The translations under genes and the position numbers were made by a program. Shown piece after piece: positions 8,282 to 17,396 of a stretch of DNA of 64,000 bases. The stretch comes from JALOLV01 sp046295175. GTDB taxonomy: Bacteria; Bacteroidota; Bacteroidia; Cytophagales; Spirosomataceae. The notes beneath the pieces were generated by a model. It did not search any database. It was not told the DNA's origin and worked only from the letters and a program-made list of their open reading frames with translations. Numbering within the stretch: the stretch's first letter is position 1; the number at the start of each line of letters is the position of its first letter. The DNA lies in assembly GCA_046295175.1 (NCBI GenBank), contig JBKBNY010000001.1:806001-870000 (forward strand), read 5' to 3'.

Positions 8282-8696
8282 ATTATTTGGAGTTTAGAAG
8301 TTTTGTTGTTTTTGCTTTTCCGAACTTAGAACTGTTTAATCAATTCTTTTTTTTGTGCAAAATTAATTTAATTGAATGAAAGGATGTATTGTACAATGAA
8401 ATTTTATTTCGTCAATAGGTTTAAAATCAATAGCTCATGGCTTCAGTGGTGGGATGAATCGTTATAAATGCTTATTTTTGAACCGTTTTAACGGTTTTGG
8501 ATTGCGGAAACCGTTAAAACGGTTCGATTATCCACAAAATACCACACGACTAAACTCATGGGCTGTATTCCGTATTTATCACAAAATTGAGCAATTACTT
8601 TATATTTTTAAGCAGATTTATCCGAACCAAATCCCCTTCTAATCAGTTTTCTAAGAATAGGCATTACACCCAATATTGAACTTTGACCATTAAGCA
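8282..8696. other. Spacer between divergent fabH and uvrA
   Basis: This 415-base region separates the divergent starts of fabH and uvrA, so it must hold promoters for both, though I see no clear TTG/TAnnTTTG pair. Its main content is a nested palindrome (8432-8564). A 62-codon frame across the palindrome shows no protein-like pattern and I do not call it a gene. Confidence 0.6.
8432..8564. repeat. Nested palindromic intergenic repeat
   Basis: The inner part is a perfect 18-bp inverted repeat, GAACCGTTTTAACGGTTT (8480-8497) against 8508-8525, with a 10-base loop; each arm is itself nearly self-complementary (AACCGTT TT AACGGTT). An outer imperfect stem pairs AGCTCATGGCTTCAGTGGT (8432-) with CCACACGACTAAACTCATGGGCT-like sequence ending at 8564. 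It resembles a dispersed REP/MITE-like element rather than a terminator, because there is no T-run. Confidence 0.7.
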
Positions 8697-11522
8697 ATGA
8701 ACGATATAGACCTAACAGGTTACGAACAAATTGAAGTACTCGGTGCGAGAGAGCATAACCTCAAAAATATTGATGTAACGATTCCACGCAATAAGCTGGT
8801 GGTCGTGACGGGCATCAGTGGCAGTGGTAAGTCTTCGCTGACTTTCGATACCATTTATGCCGAAGGTCAACGTCGCTATATGGAGAGTTTTTCGGCGTAT
8901 GCTCGTAGCTTTATTGGCAATATGGAACGCCCTGATGTCGATAAAATAGACGGACTTTCGCCAGTTATCAGCATCGAGCAGAAAACCACCTCACGTAATC
9001 CACGCTCGACTGTCGGTACAACCACCGAGATTTACGACTTCATGCGTTTACTTTTTGCTCGTGCCAGCGAGGCTTTCAGCTACGTTACGGGTGAGCGAAT
9101 GGTAAAAATGACCCAAGACCAAATCATAGACCAGATTCTGCAACAGTTTGAAAATCAAAAGGTTACGTTGCTGGCTCCTATCGTAAAAGGTCGTAAAGGG
9201 CATTATCGTGAATTATTCGTTCAGATTGCCAAATTGGGTTATACCAAAGTTCGGGTCGATGGCGAGATTCAGGATATTACCCCCAAAATGCAATTGGATA
9301 GATACAAAATCCACGATATTGAAATAGTGGTAGATAGGATAATTCCACGAGCCGACGACCGCTATCGTCTCAGTCAATCTGTTGGTACAGCCCTCAAACA
9401 AGGCAAAGGCTCGATGATGATTGATGTAGGCGGAAAAGCCCAGTATTTCAGCCAAAACTTGATGGATGCCGCTTCGGGTATTAGTTATGACGAACCTTCG
9501 CCCAATAGTTTTTCGTTCAATTCGCCCTACGGATGGTGTCCGACCTGTAATGGTTTAGGTAAAATCGAAGAAATTACCGAAGACTCCATCATGCCCGATA
9601 AATCGTTGAGTATCAGCCGTGGGGGCATCGCTCCGCTCGGCGAATACCGTGATATGTGGATTTTCAAGCAAATCGAAATTATCCTAAAAAAATACAAAGC
9701 CAACATCACCACTCCTATCGATAAGCTCCCCCGAGAGGCTGTCGAGGTGATTCTGAACGGTAGCGAAGACCCTGTGGCAGTACCTTCTAAAAAATACGAG
9801 GGAACCGAATGGAACACCACTTTTGAGGGTATTATTACGTTTCTGAAACGCCAGCAAGACTCTGATAATGAGAAGATTCAGGATTGGTTAAAGGATTTTT
9901 TGGTGGTGCGTACTTGCCCCGACTGCGAAGGCAAAAGACTGAAAAAAGAATCGCTGCATTTCAAGATTGATAATAAAAATATTGCCGAATTAGCCGATAT
10001 GGACATCCGTGAATTATCGGATTGGTTCGTAAATTTAGAAAGCCGATTAAGCGACCGCCAGAACCAGATTGCACGCGAGGTGCTGAAAGAAATCCGTAAA
10101 CGGATTGGCTTTTTGGATAACATTGGGCTGGATTACCTAACACTCAATCGTCCATTGCGGAGTCTTTCGGGTGGCGAAGCCCAGCGGATTCGTTTGGCAA
10201 CCCAAATCGGGACTCAGTTGGTTGGTGTTTTGTATATCATGGATGAGCCGAGCATCGGTTTACACCAAAGAGATAACGTAAAATTGATACAATCGCTCAA
10301 AGATTTGCGAGATTTGGGCAATACCGTTTTGGTTGTCGAACACGACAAAGACATGATGCTCGAATCCGATTTTATCGTAGATATTGGTCCGGGGGCGGGT
10401 CGTCATGGTGGACAAGTGGTTGGGTTGGGTTCACCCGATGAATTCATCAAAAACGGAACAATTACCGCCGATTATTTGAGCGGCAAACGAGCAATTGAAG
10501 TTCCAAAAGAACGCCGCAGAGGCAATGATAAAAACCTGATAATCAAGGGGGCTACCGGTCATAATCTCAAAAATGTCACGCTCAATTTACCACTCGGCAA
10601 GATGATTTGCGTAACGGGCGTGAGTGGTAGCGGTAAATCTTCTTTGATTCACGAGACGCTATTTCCAATTCTGAATCGTCATTTTTACAATGCCAAACGT
10701 GAGCCACTTTCGCACAAATCTATCGAAGGGCTTGAGCATATTGATAAAGTGATTGAGGTTGACCAAAGTCCAATCGGACGAACGCCACGTAGCAATCCAG
10801 CGACTTATACGGGTATGTTTTCGGATATCAGGACACTCTATGCCGAATTGCCCGAAGCCAAAATCAGAGGTTATAAACCGGGGAGATTTAGCTTTAATGT
10901 GAAGGGCGGACGCTGCGAAGATTGTGAGGGTGCGGGTATGAAGAAAATCGAAATGGAGTTTTTGCCCGATGTACACGTTGCGTGCGAAACCTGCAAAGGC
11001 AAACGCTTCAACCGCGAGACACTCGAAGTACGTTTCAAAGGTAAATCCATTGCCGATGTATTGGATATGACGGTTGAACAGGCTCTCGAATTCTTCGAAA
11101 ATCAGCCTAAAATCAATCGCAAAGTGCAAATGCTGCACGAGGTCGGGTTAGATTATATCACGCTCGGTCAGCAGGCAACGACGCTTTCGGGTGGAGAAGC
11201 CCAAAGGGTAAAATTGGCCGAAGAATTATCTAAAAAAGATACGGGTAAAACGCTTTATATCTTGGATGAACCAACGACTGGGCTGCATTTTCAGGATATT
11301 AAACATTTGCTTGATGTACTAAATAAATTGGCTAACAAGGGTAATACCGTTTTGATTATTGAGCATAATCTGGATGTCATTAAAGTATCAGATTGGGTCA
11401 TAGATTTAGGACCCGAAGGTGGCAACAAAGGAGGGCAAATCATCGCCGAAGGCACGCCCGAGCAAGTCGCCAAAGTAAAAGGTAGCCATACGGCGAGGTT
11501 TTTGAAAGAGGAGTTGAAATAA
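8697..11522 (+). CDS. uvrA: UvrABC system protein A
   Basis: A 941-residue damage-recognition ATPase of nucleotide excision repair, which loads UvrB onto damaged DNA. Two ABC ATPase modules are complete: Walker A GISGSGKSS (~residue 40) and GVSGSGKSS (~640), signatures LSGGEAQRIRLA (~486) and LSGGEAQRVKLA (~830), and Walker B segments YIMDEPSIGLH and YILDEPTTGLH. Zinc-binding cysteine pairs (CPTCNG, CPDCEGKR, CEDCEGAG, CETCKGKR) are present. Length and N-terminus (EQIEVLGAREHNLKNI) are normal. It stands alone downstream of a large palindromic spacer; uvrB and uvrC are not in the window. Cytoplasmic. Confidence 0.97.
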   Translation: MNDIDLTGYEQIEVLGAREHNLKNIDVTIPRNKLVVVTGISGSGKSSLTFDTIYAEGQRRYMESFSAYARSFIGNMERPDVDKIDGLSPVISIEQKTTSRNPRSTVGTTTEIYDFMRLLFARASEAFSYVTGERMVKMTQDQIIDQILQQFENQKVTLLAPIVKGRKGHYRELFVQIAKLGYTKVRVDGEIQDITPKMQLDRYKIHDIEIVVDRIIPRADDRYRLSQSVGTALKQGKGSMMIDVGGKAQYFSQNLMDAASGISYDEPSPNSFSFNSPYGWCPTCNGLGKIEEITEDSIMPDKSLSISRGGIAPLGEYRDMWIFKQIEIILKKYKANITTPIDKLPREAVEVILNGSEDPVAVPSKKYEGTEWNTTFEGIITFLKRQQDSDNEKIQDWLKDFLVVRTCPDCEGKRLKKESLHFKIDNKNIAELADMDIRELSDWFVNLESRLSDRQNQIAREVLKEIRKRIGFLDNIGLDYLTLNRPLRSLSGGEAQRIRLATQIGTQLVGVLYIMDEPSIGLHQRDNVKLIQSLKDLRDLGNTVLVVEHDKDMMLESDFIVDIGPGAGRHGGQVVGLGSPDEFIKNGTITADYLSGKRAIEVPKERRRGNDKNLIIKGATGHNLKNVTLNLPLGKMICVTGVSGSGKSSLIHETLFPILNRHFYNAKREPLSHKSIEGLEHIDKVIEVDQSPIGRTPRSNPATYTGMFSDIRTLYAELPEAKIRGYKPGRFSFNVKGGRCEDCEGAGMKKIEMEFLPDVHVACETCKGKRFNRETLEVRFKGKSIADVLDMTVEQALEFFENQPKINRKVQMLHEVGLDYITLGQQATTLSGGEAQRVKLAEELSKKDTGKTLYILDEPTTGLHFQDIKHLLDVLNKLANKGNTVLIIEHNLDVIKVSDWVIDLGPEGGNKGGQIIAEGTPEQVAKVKGSHTARFLKEELK

Positions 11523-11577
11523 CCCCCGTGGCACGTTGTGCGTGTCACGATTCTTGTATTCTCAATCATTTAACACA

Positions 11578-12120
11578 ATGGGCAAAAAACAACAAAGCAT
11601 CACTCCCGACATTGCTGAATTCATCAAAGCTCAAAAGATATTTTTTATTGGTACTGCCATGAGCGATGGTACCGTCAATGTTTCGCCCAAAGGAATGGAT
11701 AGTTTTCGAGTTCTGGGCGAGAACCGTGTCATGTGGCTCAATGTAACGGGTAGCGGCAACGAAACCGCAACGCATTTGCAATCAAACGACCGAATCACCA
11801 TCATGTTTTGTGCTTTTGAGGGCAAACCTTTGATTTTGAGGTTGTACGGAAAAGGCAAGGTGTATCACCAGTACGATGCCGAGTGGAACGAATATTATCC
11901 ACTCTTCAATCCCATCGCAGGAGCCAGACAATTGGTTGATATTCAAGTAGAATTAGTGCAATCTTCGTGCGGTATGGCCGTTCCGTTTATGGATTACGTA
12001 GGCGAGCGTGAAGAACTCAAAGTTTGGGCAGAGAAAAAAGGCGAAGACGGCATCAAAGATTATTGGGAGAATAAAAATACCACGAGCCTCGATGGGCATC
12101 CTACCAAGATTTTAGGCTAA
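11578..12120 (+). CDS. Pyridoxamine 5'-phosphate oxidase-like FMN-binding protein
   Basis: 180 residues from ATG 11578, preferred over the GTG at 11536 because the upstream 14 codons look unlike protein and overlap a GC-rich hairpin-like stretch. The beta-barrel signature of the PNPOx/split-barrel superfamily is seen: FIKAQKIFFIGTAMSDGTVNVSPKG, DSFRVLGENRVMWLNVTGSGNETATHL and RITIMFCAFEGKP. Proteins of this type bind FMN or related cofactors; the group with this N-terminus has no firm substrate, so I do not call it PdxH, which is longer and has a PLP-site C-terminus. Convergent with the kinase gene downstream, with only 15 bases between the stops. Confidence 0.8.
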   Translation: MGKKQQSITPDIAEFIKAQKIFFIGTAMSDGTVNVSPKGMDSFRVLGENRVMWLNVTGSGNETATHLQSNDRITIMFCAFEGKPLILRLYGKGKVYHQYDAEWNEYYPLFNPIAGARQLVDIQVELVQSSCGMAVPFMDYVGEREELKVWAEKKGEDGIKDYWENKNTTSLDGHPTKILG

Positions 12121-12135
12121 TGGTTTCAATTGCCC

Positions 12136-13557
12136 TCAAAACTCATCTTTGAGTTTATCGTAAAGTCTTACAAGTTGCTCAAATTTCTTTTCGTAAACCG
12201 ATTTATTCTGGGGGTTTGGTTGATAAATTTTGGCATTTGAAGTATCCATGTTTTCGTCAGCCACCTCTCCCATCGCTCGTTTGGCAATCAAAACTGCCCC
12301 CCAAGCCGAACCTTCGACAGTATCGTTTACAATGACTGGCTTCTGAAAAACATCGGCCAAAATCTGCAACCACAATTCACTTTTGGCAAAACCTCCACTC
12401 GCCGAAATCTGATAAACTGGTTGGGTCTCCATCAAGATTCTACCCACCACATACAGATTCATCACAATGGCTTCCATCACCGCCCTTACTAAATGCCCCT
12501 GCGTATGATTGATTCCCAAACCAAAGAAAACACCACGAGCATCGGCGTTCCAGATTGGGGCTCTATCTCCCAAAAGGTACGGTAAAAATTGCAGGCCATC
12601 GGCTCCTGCTGGTATTTTCTCGGCCGATTTAAGAAGGTTATCGGTCGAAATATCCGTTTTTAAGATTTGTTCTTTAAGCCACTGGACCACCACCGCTCCG
12701 TTGTTGGTTGCTCCGCCGATAACGTTTTCGGTTTCGGATAACACAAAACTGAATGTTCGCATCTGCAAATCGGTGTAAGGTGTGGCCGAACAGAGTCGAA
12801 CCGCTCCGCTTGTTCCCATCGTAAACGCCATCGTACCAGTTTGCATCGCTCCAGTACCCAAATTAGCCAATGGGCCATCGCCACCGCCGAGTATCCAGTT
12901 TTCTATTTTCTGTTTAGTGTTTACAGTTTCCTTATACGTAACAGGCTCAATATCAGGCAATTTCTTTTTGTCGATTCCAGCATTTTGCAAGGCTACTGAA
13001 TCCCACGTAAGATTCCGAATATTGAACATACCCGTACCCGTTGCCAACGAATAATCAATCTTGTATTCACCAAAAAATTTAAACCAAACGTATTCTTTTA
13101 TTCCGATAAATTTATGGGCTTGTGCAAATATTTGAGGTTGATTTTGCTTGAACCAAAGGAGTTTTGGATAGAATGAAAACGAATGAATCGGCAAGCCAGT
13201 TCGGTGGTAGATTTCTTTGCCTAAATCCGATTTTTTAAGTTTCTCGGCAATTTCTTTAGCACGATTATCGGCCCAAATAATGAGGTTTGAGAGTGGATTG
13301 CCGTCTTTATCAACGGCCATTATGCTGTGCATAGCCGAAGAAAAACTGATGACTACTTCGCCTGTCAGGTTAGCAGCAACCGTGTCTAAACACTGTTTTA
13401 CAGCAGCATAAATTTCATCGGGCTTTTGTTCTGAATAGTCGGGTTCGGGATGCAGCATTTCGTAGCCGATGCTATGCTGCCGCAACACTTTTCCATCATT
13501 ACTAAATAATACCGCTTTGGTGCTGGTTGTACCTATATCTATGCCTATGTAATTCAC
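12136..13557 (-). CDS. FGGY-family carbohydrate kinase, gluconokinase-like (copy 1)
   Basis: 473 residues with the two-domain FGGY kinase fold. The N-terminal phosphate-binding motif is YIGIDIGTTSTKAVLF; the second domain shows FTMGTSGAVRL and ASGGFAKSELWLQILAD, and the mid-region SAMHSIMAVDKDGNPLSNLIIWADNRA is typical of gluconokinase (GntK type) and its neighbours. It would phosphorylate gluconate or a related sugar acid/polyol with ATP. The start is a GTG. A second kinase of the same subgroup lies 158 bases upstream on the same strand, so the pair arose by duplication or joint recruitment. No transporter or dehydratase is adjacent, so the substrate is an inference. Confidence 0.82.
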   Translation of the reverse strand: MNYIGIDIGTTSTKAVLFSNDGKVLRQHSIGYEMLHPEPDYSEQKPDEIYAAVKQCLDTVAANLTGEVVISFSSAMHSIMAVDKDGNPLSNLIIWADNRAKEIAEKLKKSDLGKEIYHRTGLPIHSFSFYPKLLWFKQNQPQIFAQAHKFIGIKEYVWFKFFGEYKIDYSLATGTGMFNIRNLTWDSVALQNAGIDKKKLPDIEPVTYKETVNTKQKIENWILGGGDGPLANLGTGAMQTGTMAFTMGTSGAVRLCSATPYTDLQMRTFSFVLSETENVIGGATNNGAVVVQWLKEQILKTDISTDNLLKSAEKIPAGADGLQFLPYLLGDRAPIWNADARGVFFGLGINHTQGHLVRAVMEAIVMNLYVVGRILMETQPVYQISASGGFAKSELWLQILADVFQKPVIVNDTVEGSAWGAVLIAKRAMGEVADENMDTSNAKIYQPNPQNKSVYEKKFEQLVRLYDKLKDEF

Positions 13558-13673
13558 GAGTTAGTGTTTATCGTAATGATTCAAGAATAATGAATGCTTC
13601 GAGTTTTTCGAATTATCCGATTAAAATCATATCAAAATAAATTAAGTTATTGATTATCAACACCTTAAACAAT

Positions 13674-13704
13674 ATTCGAGAAATTCGGAGTATTCGAAAA
13701 ATTC
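13674..13704. repeat. TTCGA-rich 31-base repeat, copy upstream of kinase 1
   Basis: The unit ATTCGAGAAATTCGGAGTAT... matches the copy at 15548-15578 at 27 of 31 positions. A related sequence in inverted orientation lies at about 13594-13622. It sits between the two kinase genes, about 120 bases upstream of the kinase 1 start. Confidence 0.55.
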
Positions 13705-13715
13705 CAAATAATTAC

Positions 13716-15233
13716 CTACGAATGTTGTAACGCCGCAATTGCATCAAACTCGGTATTGAGTTTATAGCTCAAACTCTCAAAAATCTCAAAATATTTCATG
13801 TAAACCGAATGGTTCTGCTGATTTGGTTCATAGACTTGGCTCGACTGAATGATTTTCGATGCCTCTTCGATGTTTTTGAAGATTCCGAGTTGGGTCAATC
13901 CAACCAATGCCGAACCCATGCTCGCACTATCATGGTTATCATTGACATAGACAGTTTTGCCGTACATATCGGTCAAAATCGAAGCCCAAAGTGGCAAGGC
14001 CGCAAAAGTACCATTGACGTAAAGCGTATCAATTTTACGATAGCTTTCGAGCAATTTACCAATGCTATAAATCTCAAATAAAATACCTTCGATAGTAGCC
14101 CGAACAAAATGCTTTTGCTCGTGCGAGATATTCAAACCAAAGTACATTCCGCGGGCGTTGGCGTTCCACAACGGAGCTCTTTCACCAAAAAGATACGGTA
14201 GAAAAATCAGTCCATTTGCCCCTGCCGAAACCTGCGAAGCATCCTTGAATAAGTCATTGACGGCATCTTCAAAGTCTAAAACATTACTAAAATCACCAAA
14301 TTGACGGGCAAACCACTCAAAAACAACCCCTGCGTTATTGGTCGGGCCGCCCGAAATATAGAAATCTTTATCAATCAAATAATTGAAGAATCGTTGTTTT
14401 TCGTCTTTCAAAACTTCTTTGCCCGCAACCCTAACCGCTCCACTCGATGTGATTGAAATGGTAGCTTTGCCCTCGCCCACAACGCCTGCACCAAGCGTTG
14501 CAAAACAACCATCGCTACCACCGATGATAACCTTAGTTTTGGGCGATAATCCTAACGAAATACAAATCTCTTTTTTCAGTGATAATTCATCAAAAAATAC
14601 GGGTACAACCGTCGGGATTTTTTCAGAAGTGATTCCGAGATAATCGAGCGAGTCTTGGTTCCATTTAAGTTGATGAATATTAAACAGCCCCGTTGCCGAT
14701 GCCATGCTATAATCTACCACGTATTCGCCCGTCAGTTGCTGGATAATGTAGGTCTTGATTGACAAAAAACGCTGGGTTTTAGCAAATTTATCGGGTTCGT
14801 TGGTTTTCATCCATTTGATTTTTGCCAATGGCGACATCGGGTGAATCGGCGTACCAGTTGCATGATAAATCTGGCTACCTAAATCAGATTTTTTGAGGCT
14901 TTCGGCTTCTTTGATGGCTCGGTTATCGGCCCAAATAACGGCGTTTCCAAGAGCGATTCCCTTGTCATCAACCGCCAAAACGCTATGCATCGAAGCACTA
15001 AAACAAAGAGCCACAACCTTATGGTTTTTGGTATGAATATGCTCATTCAAGAAAGTTTTCAGGACAAACAACACCGTAATGAAGATTTGTTCGGGGTCTT
15101 GTTCTGAATGGTCGGGATGCGGATGGAAGGTCGGATAGATGCCTTTCCGATGTGCAATCACCCTGCCGCTGAGGTCGAATCCATAGACCTTTACCGACGA
15201 TGTCCCGATTTCGATAGTTATGATACAATCCAT
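13716..15233 (-). CDS. FGGY-family carbohydrate kinase, gluconokinase-like (copy 2)
   Basis: 505 residues, related to the adjacent kinase along its whole length. Motifs include IITIEIGTSSVKVYGFD, HPDHSEQDPEQI, SASMHSVLAVDDKG, NAVIWADNRAIKEAE, ISITSSGAVRVAG and LIFLPYLFGERAPLWNANARG. In the ATP-site Gly-Thr-Thr position this copy reads GTSS, and in the second phosphate motif TSSGAV instead of TSGAV-type GTSG, so nucleotide handling may differ slightly. The family phosphorylates gluconate or related substrates. Followed by copy 1 and preceded by a 383-base spacer and an AraC regulator on the same strand, which is a plausible controller. Confidence 0.8.
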   Translation of the reverse strand: MDCIITIEIGTSSVKVYGFDLSGRVIAHRKGIYPTFHPHPDHSEQDPEQIFITVLFVLKTFLNEHIHTKNHKVVALCFSASMHSVLAVDDKGIALGNAVIWADNRAIKEAESLKKSDLGSQIYHATGTPIHPMSPLAKIKWMKTNEPDKFAKTQRFLSIKTYIIQQLTGEYVVDYSMASATGLFNIHQLKWNQDSLDYLGITSEKIPTVVPVFFDELSLKKEICISLGLSPKTKVIIGGSDGCFATLGAGVVGEGKATISITSSGAVRVAGKEVLKDEKQRFFNYLIDKDFYISGGPTNNAGVVFEWFARQFGDFSNVLDFEDAVNDLFKDASQVSAGANGLIFLPYLFGERAPLWNANARGMYFGLNISHEQKHFVRATIEGILFEIYSIGKLLESYRKIDTLYVNGTFAALPLWASILTDMYGKTVYVNDNHDSASMGSALVGLTQLGIFKNIEEASKIIQSSQVYEPNQQNHSVYMKYFEIFESLSYKLNTEFDAIAALQHS

Positions 15234-15416
15234 ATTATTAATGAGCGAATTAGTGCCACAATAGACATTGAATGAATAAGTAATGATGAATCCATCGAAT
15301 GATTCGATTATATCGAATTAAGAATGCTAATAACTAACTATTTATCTGCATATTTAAATCAATAATGATTTTATCCTACTTATTCCCTTTCGGTTGATAA
15401 AGTCTTATTTTTAATT

Positions 15417-15504
15417 TTACCACTAAGTTCATGTAGAACACACAGAAACACTTAGTTTGATTATTTCTTAGTGAAACTTTGTATCCTAAGTTCCTTAGTG
15501 GTAA
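15417..15504. repeat. CTTAGTG-type imperfect palindromic repeat
   Basis: TTACCACTAAG (15417-15427) pairs perfectly with CTTAGTGGTAA (15494-15504), and CTTAGT recurs twice inside (15451-, 15468-). This resembles dispersed AT-rich palindromes in Bacteroidota intergenic regions. No coding potential. Confidence 0.6.
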
Positions 15505-15547
15505 TTTTATTTTTTACATTCTTTTAACTGAAATGGAATAACCTGAC

Positions 15548-15578
15548 ATTCGATAAATTCGGAATATTCGATTAATTC
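15548..15578. repeat. TTCGA-rich 31-base repeat, copy upstream of kinase 2
   Basis: ATTCGATAAATTCGGAATAT... is 27/31 identical to the copy at 13674-13704. Each copy therefore precedes one of the two kinase genes on the minus strand, though at different distances. Confidence 0.55.
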
Positions 15579-15616
15579 TACACTATTACTCATACTCTTT
15601 TAAAATAAACCTAAAA

Positions 15617-16507
15617 CTACTTTTTCGACTGATTATTTTTCCTGAATTGTCCTGGCGTAAAACCAGTCAATTTTTTGAATGTCATCGAAAAATGTTGTGA
15701 AGAATAAAAACCCGTATCGAGTGCAACGTCTGTCAAGCTCAAATCTGTTCTTTTCATTAATTTGATTGCCTCTGTAATACGAATATTTATTAGATAGTTA
15801 AGCGGCGAAAAACCCGAATATGCCTTTACTTTCTCGGTAAAAGCCGTCGTACCAAGCCCCACGATACCTGCCATTTCTTCGACCGTCCACGGGTGAGCGA
15901 TGTTTTCACGCAATAGCTGGTCGAGTTTCTGAAACGTCTGCGGAAAATCCCTCCGTTGGTTTTCTTGGCGACTCAGTTGGCGGGCTGTCATTATCAATAA
16001 TTCATCAATCAAATGATTTATCCGAACCCGATAGCCTAATTCGCCACTAAATAATTCATTATTAATTTTTTGTAGAATCTCGCCCCCAACCTTAAAATTC
16101 GATAGCGTAGGTTTACGATTCAACGTAAAAATCCTACTGATTACCCTTAGCTCAGTTTCGGGGATACTGCTCCAGTTTCCGAGTTGTAGTTCGCCTTTTG
16201 GCTCAAAACTATTGGGCAAAAGCGTAATATACTGAATCTTACCAACCTCAAAAGTACCTTTTACGTTACCAAAAGCCTGCCACGGCAAAACCAAACAAAC
16301 GTCGTTTGGGTACAGCGTAACTTCTTGATTATCAACCACCCAATCAAATTTGCCTTCTAATACATAAAAGATTTTGATACCTTCGCTCACGCCTATGTGC
16401 AAAGAATTTGGCTGTACGTGCTGGATTTTCTTTTGAGAGAATTCCAAAATACAGTCAAAACCTTCGAGTTCGGATGATTTACCTTTATGTAATGAATATT
16501 GCGGCAT
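15617..16507 (-). CDS. AraC-family transcriptional regulator
   Basis: 296 residues. The N-terminal ~160 residues form a cupin-like ligand-binding half (SLHIGVSEGIKIFYVLEGKFDWVVDN, YPNDVCLVLPWQAFG). The C-terminal ~100 residues are a double helix-turn-helix DNA-binding domain with the AraC signature (VEEMAGIVGLGTTAFTEKVKAYSGFSPLNYL, then DVALDTGFYSSQHFSMTFKKLTGFTPGQFRK). It probably responds to a small sugar-like effector and could regulate the two FGGY kinases that follow on the same strand; this is inferred from position only. A minus-strand TACCTTTG box lies nine bases before the ATG, implying a very short or absent 5' leader. Confidence 0.9.
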   Translation of the reverse strand: MPQYSLHKGKSSELEGFDCILEFSQKKIQHVQPNSLHIGVSEGIKIFYVLEGKFDWVVDNQEVTLYPNDVCLVLPWQAFGNVKGTFEVGKIQYITLLPNSFEPKGELQLGNWSSIPETELRVISRIFTLNRKPTLSNFKVGGEILQKINNELFSGELGYRVRINHLIDELLIMTARQLSRQENQRRDFPQTFQKLDQLLRENIAHPWTVEEMAGIVGLGTTAFTEKVKAYSGFSPLNYLINIRITEAIKLMKRTDLSLTDVALDTGFYSSQHFSMTFKKLTGFTPGQFRKNNQSKK

Positions 16508-16515
16508 TTACCTTG

Positions 16516-16523
16516 CAAAGGTA
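16516..16523 (-). promoter_or_regulatory. Bacteroidota -7 box (TACCTTTG) of the araC-type gene
   Basis: TACCTTTG on the minus strand matches the TAnnTTTG consensus. It ends nine bases before the ATG at 16507, so transcription would begin at or just before the start codon. No matching TTG lies 23 bases upstream. Confidence 0.45.
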
Positions 16524-16665
16524 TAAAGGTACAAGCGTAAGAACTTTTAAAATTCTACGCCGTAAATTAATGAAATTTTTTCTTGGAAAAATTTAATATT
16601 TTCAGACAACACCCAAAAAATCGCTAATCATTTATTGAAGACTTAAAATTCTGATTCAGAATCTG

Positions 16666-16673
16666 TACTTTTG
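16666..16673 (+). promoter_or_regulatory. Bacteroidota -7 box (TACTTTTG) before the family 2 glycosyltransferase
   Basis: TACTTTTG matches TAnnTTTG. It overlaps the farthest-upstream possible start codon (TTG 16671), which argues that translation begins downstream. Confidence 0.45.
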
Positions 16674-16697
16674 TATAAATCAGATAAAACACCGAGT

Positions 16698-17390
16698 TTG
16701 GATAAGAATAAACCCGTCATATTTGTCATAATTCCGGCCTTCAACGAAGCAAAATCTATTGATAAAGTCATCGCCGAAATCCCGAAAGATATTGTGGATG
16801 AGGTAATTGTGGTCAATAATAATTCGAGAGACGAGACCTCGGCAGTTGCCAGAGCGGCAGGTGCAACCGTCCTCGACGAACCTCGTCAGGGCTATGGATT
16901 TGCGTGCCTGACTGGAATCAAATACGCCAAAACCAAAAATCCAGAAATCATTGTTTTTTTGGATGCCGATTATTCTGATTATCCCGAAGAGATGCGTTAT
17001 CTTATCAAACCGATTACCGACGAAGGCTACGACATGGTGATTGGTTCACGGGCATTGGGCAATCGTCAAGGAGGCTCAATGACACCTCAACAAGTTTTTG
17101 GGAATTGGCTCGCTACTCGATTATTGAAGCTAATTTATGGCGTAAAATACACCGATTTAGGACCTTTTCGGGTGATTCGATTCGATAAATTGCTCGAAAT
17201 CAATATGCAAGACACCACCTACGGCTGGACGGTGGAAATGCAAGTAAAAGCCGCCAAACTTAAAATGAAAACTTGCGAATTGCCCGTAAATTATCGTAAA
17301 CGAATCGGTAAATCGAAGGTTTCGGGAACAATCAAAGGTACGATTGGAGCTGGTTATAAGATTATTACGACGATTTTTAAGTATATGTAA
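16698..17390 (+). CDS. Family 2 glycosyltransferase (polyprenyl-phosphate sugar synthase-like)
   Basis: About 230 residues with a GT-A fold: VIFVIIPAFNEAKSIDKVI at the N-terminus, VNNNSRDET, and the metal-binding D-D motif in VFLDADYSDYPEEM. It resembles DPM1/DPG-type enzymes that move a sugar from a nucleotide donor to polyprenyl phosphate, but lacks the C-terminal membrane helices of some relatives. There is no ATG near the start: TTG 16698 is my choice, because the upstream TTG 16671 lies inside a promoter-like TACTTTTG box. The C-terminal KSKVSGTIKGTIGAGYKI is conserved in this subgroup. A REP-like repeat and a moaD-like gene follow. Confidence 0.82.
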   Translation: MDKNKPVIFVIIPAFNEAKSIDKVIAEIPKDIVDEVIVVNNNSRDETSAVARAAGATVLDEPRQGYGFACLTGIKYAKTKNPEIIVFLDADYSDYPEEMRYLIKPITDEGYDMVIGSRALGNRQGGSMTPQQVFGNWLATRLLKLIYGVKYTDLGPFRVIRFDKLLEINMQDTTYGWTVEMQVKAAKLKMKTCELPVNYRKRIGKSKVSGTIKGTIGAGYKIITTIFKYM

Positions 17391-17396
17391 AAAAAA

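Larger units (their letters stand above)
15234..15616. other. Spacer between araC-type gene and kinase 2
   Basis: 383 bases without a gene. It contains TTCGA-rich sequence near 15295-15320, the palindromic CTTAGTG repeat at 15417-15504 and the second copy of the 31-base TTCGA repeat. The promoter of the kinase genes should lie here on the minus strand; I see no convincing core motif. Confidence 0.5.

Noticed and set aside
8454..8642. 62-codon ORF between fabH and uvrA
   Set aside because: It runs through a palindromic repeat and has no protein-like pattern or start signal.
11528..11548. Hairpin after uvrA as a terminator
   Set aside because: The stem is short with a G-T pair and no T-run follows.
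16671..16697. Upstream TTG start for the family 2 glycosyltransferase
   Set aside because: The TTG is part of a TACTTTTG promoter box; the nine residues it adds match no domain.
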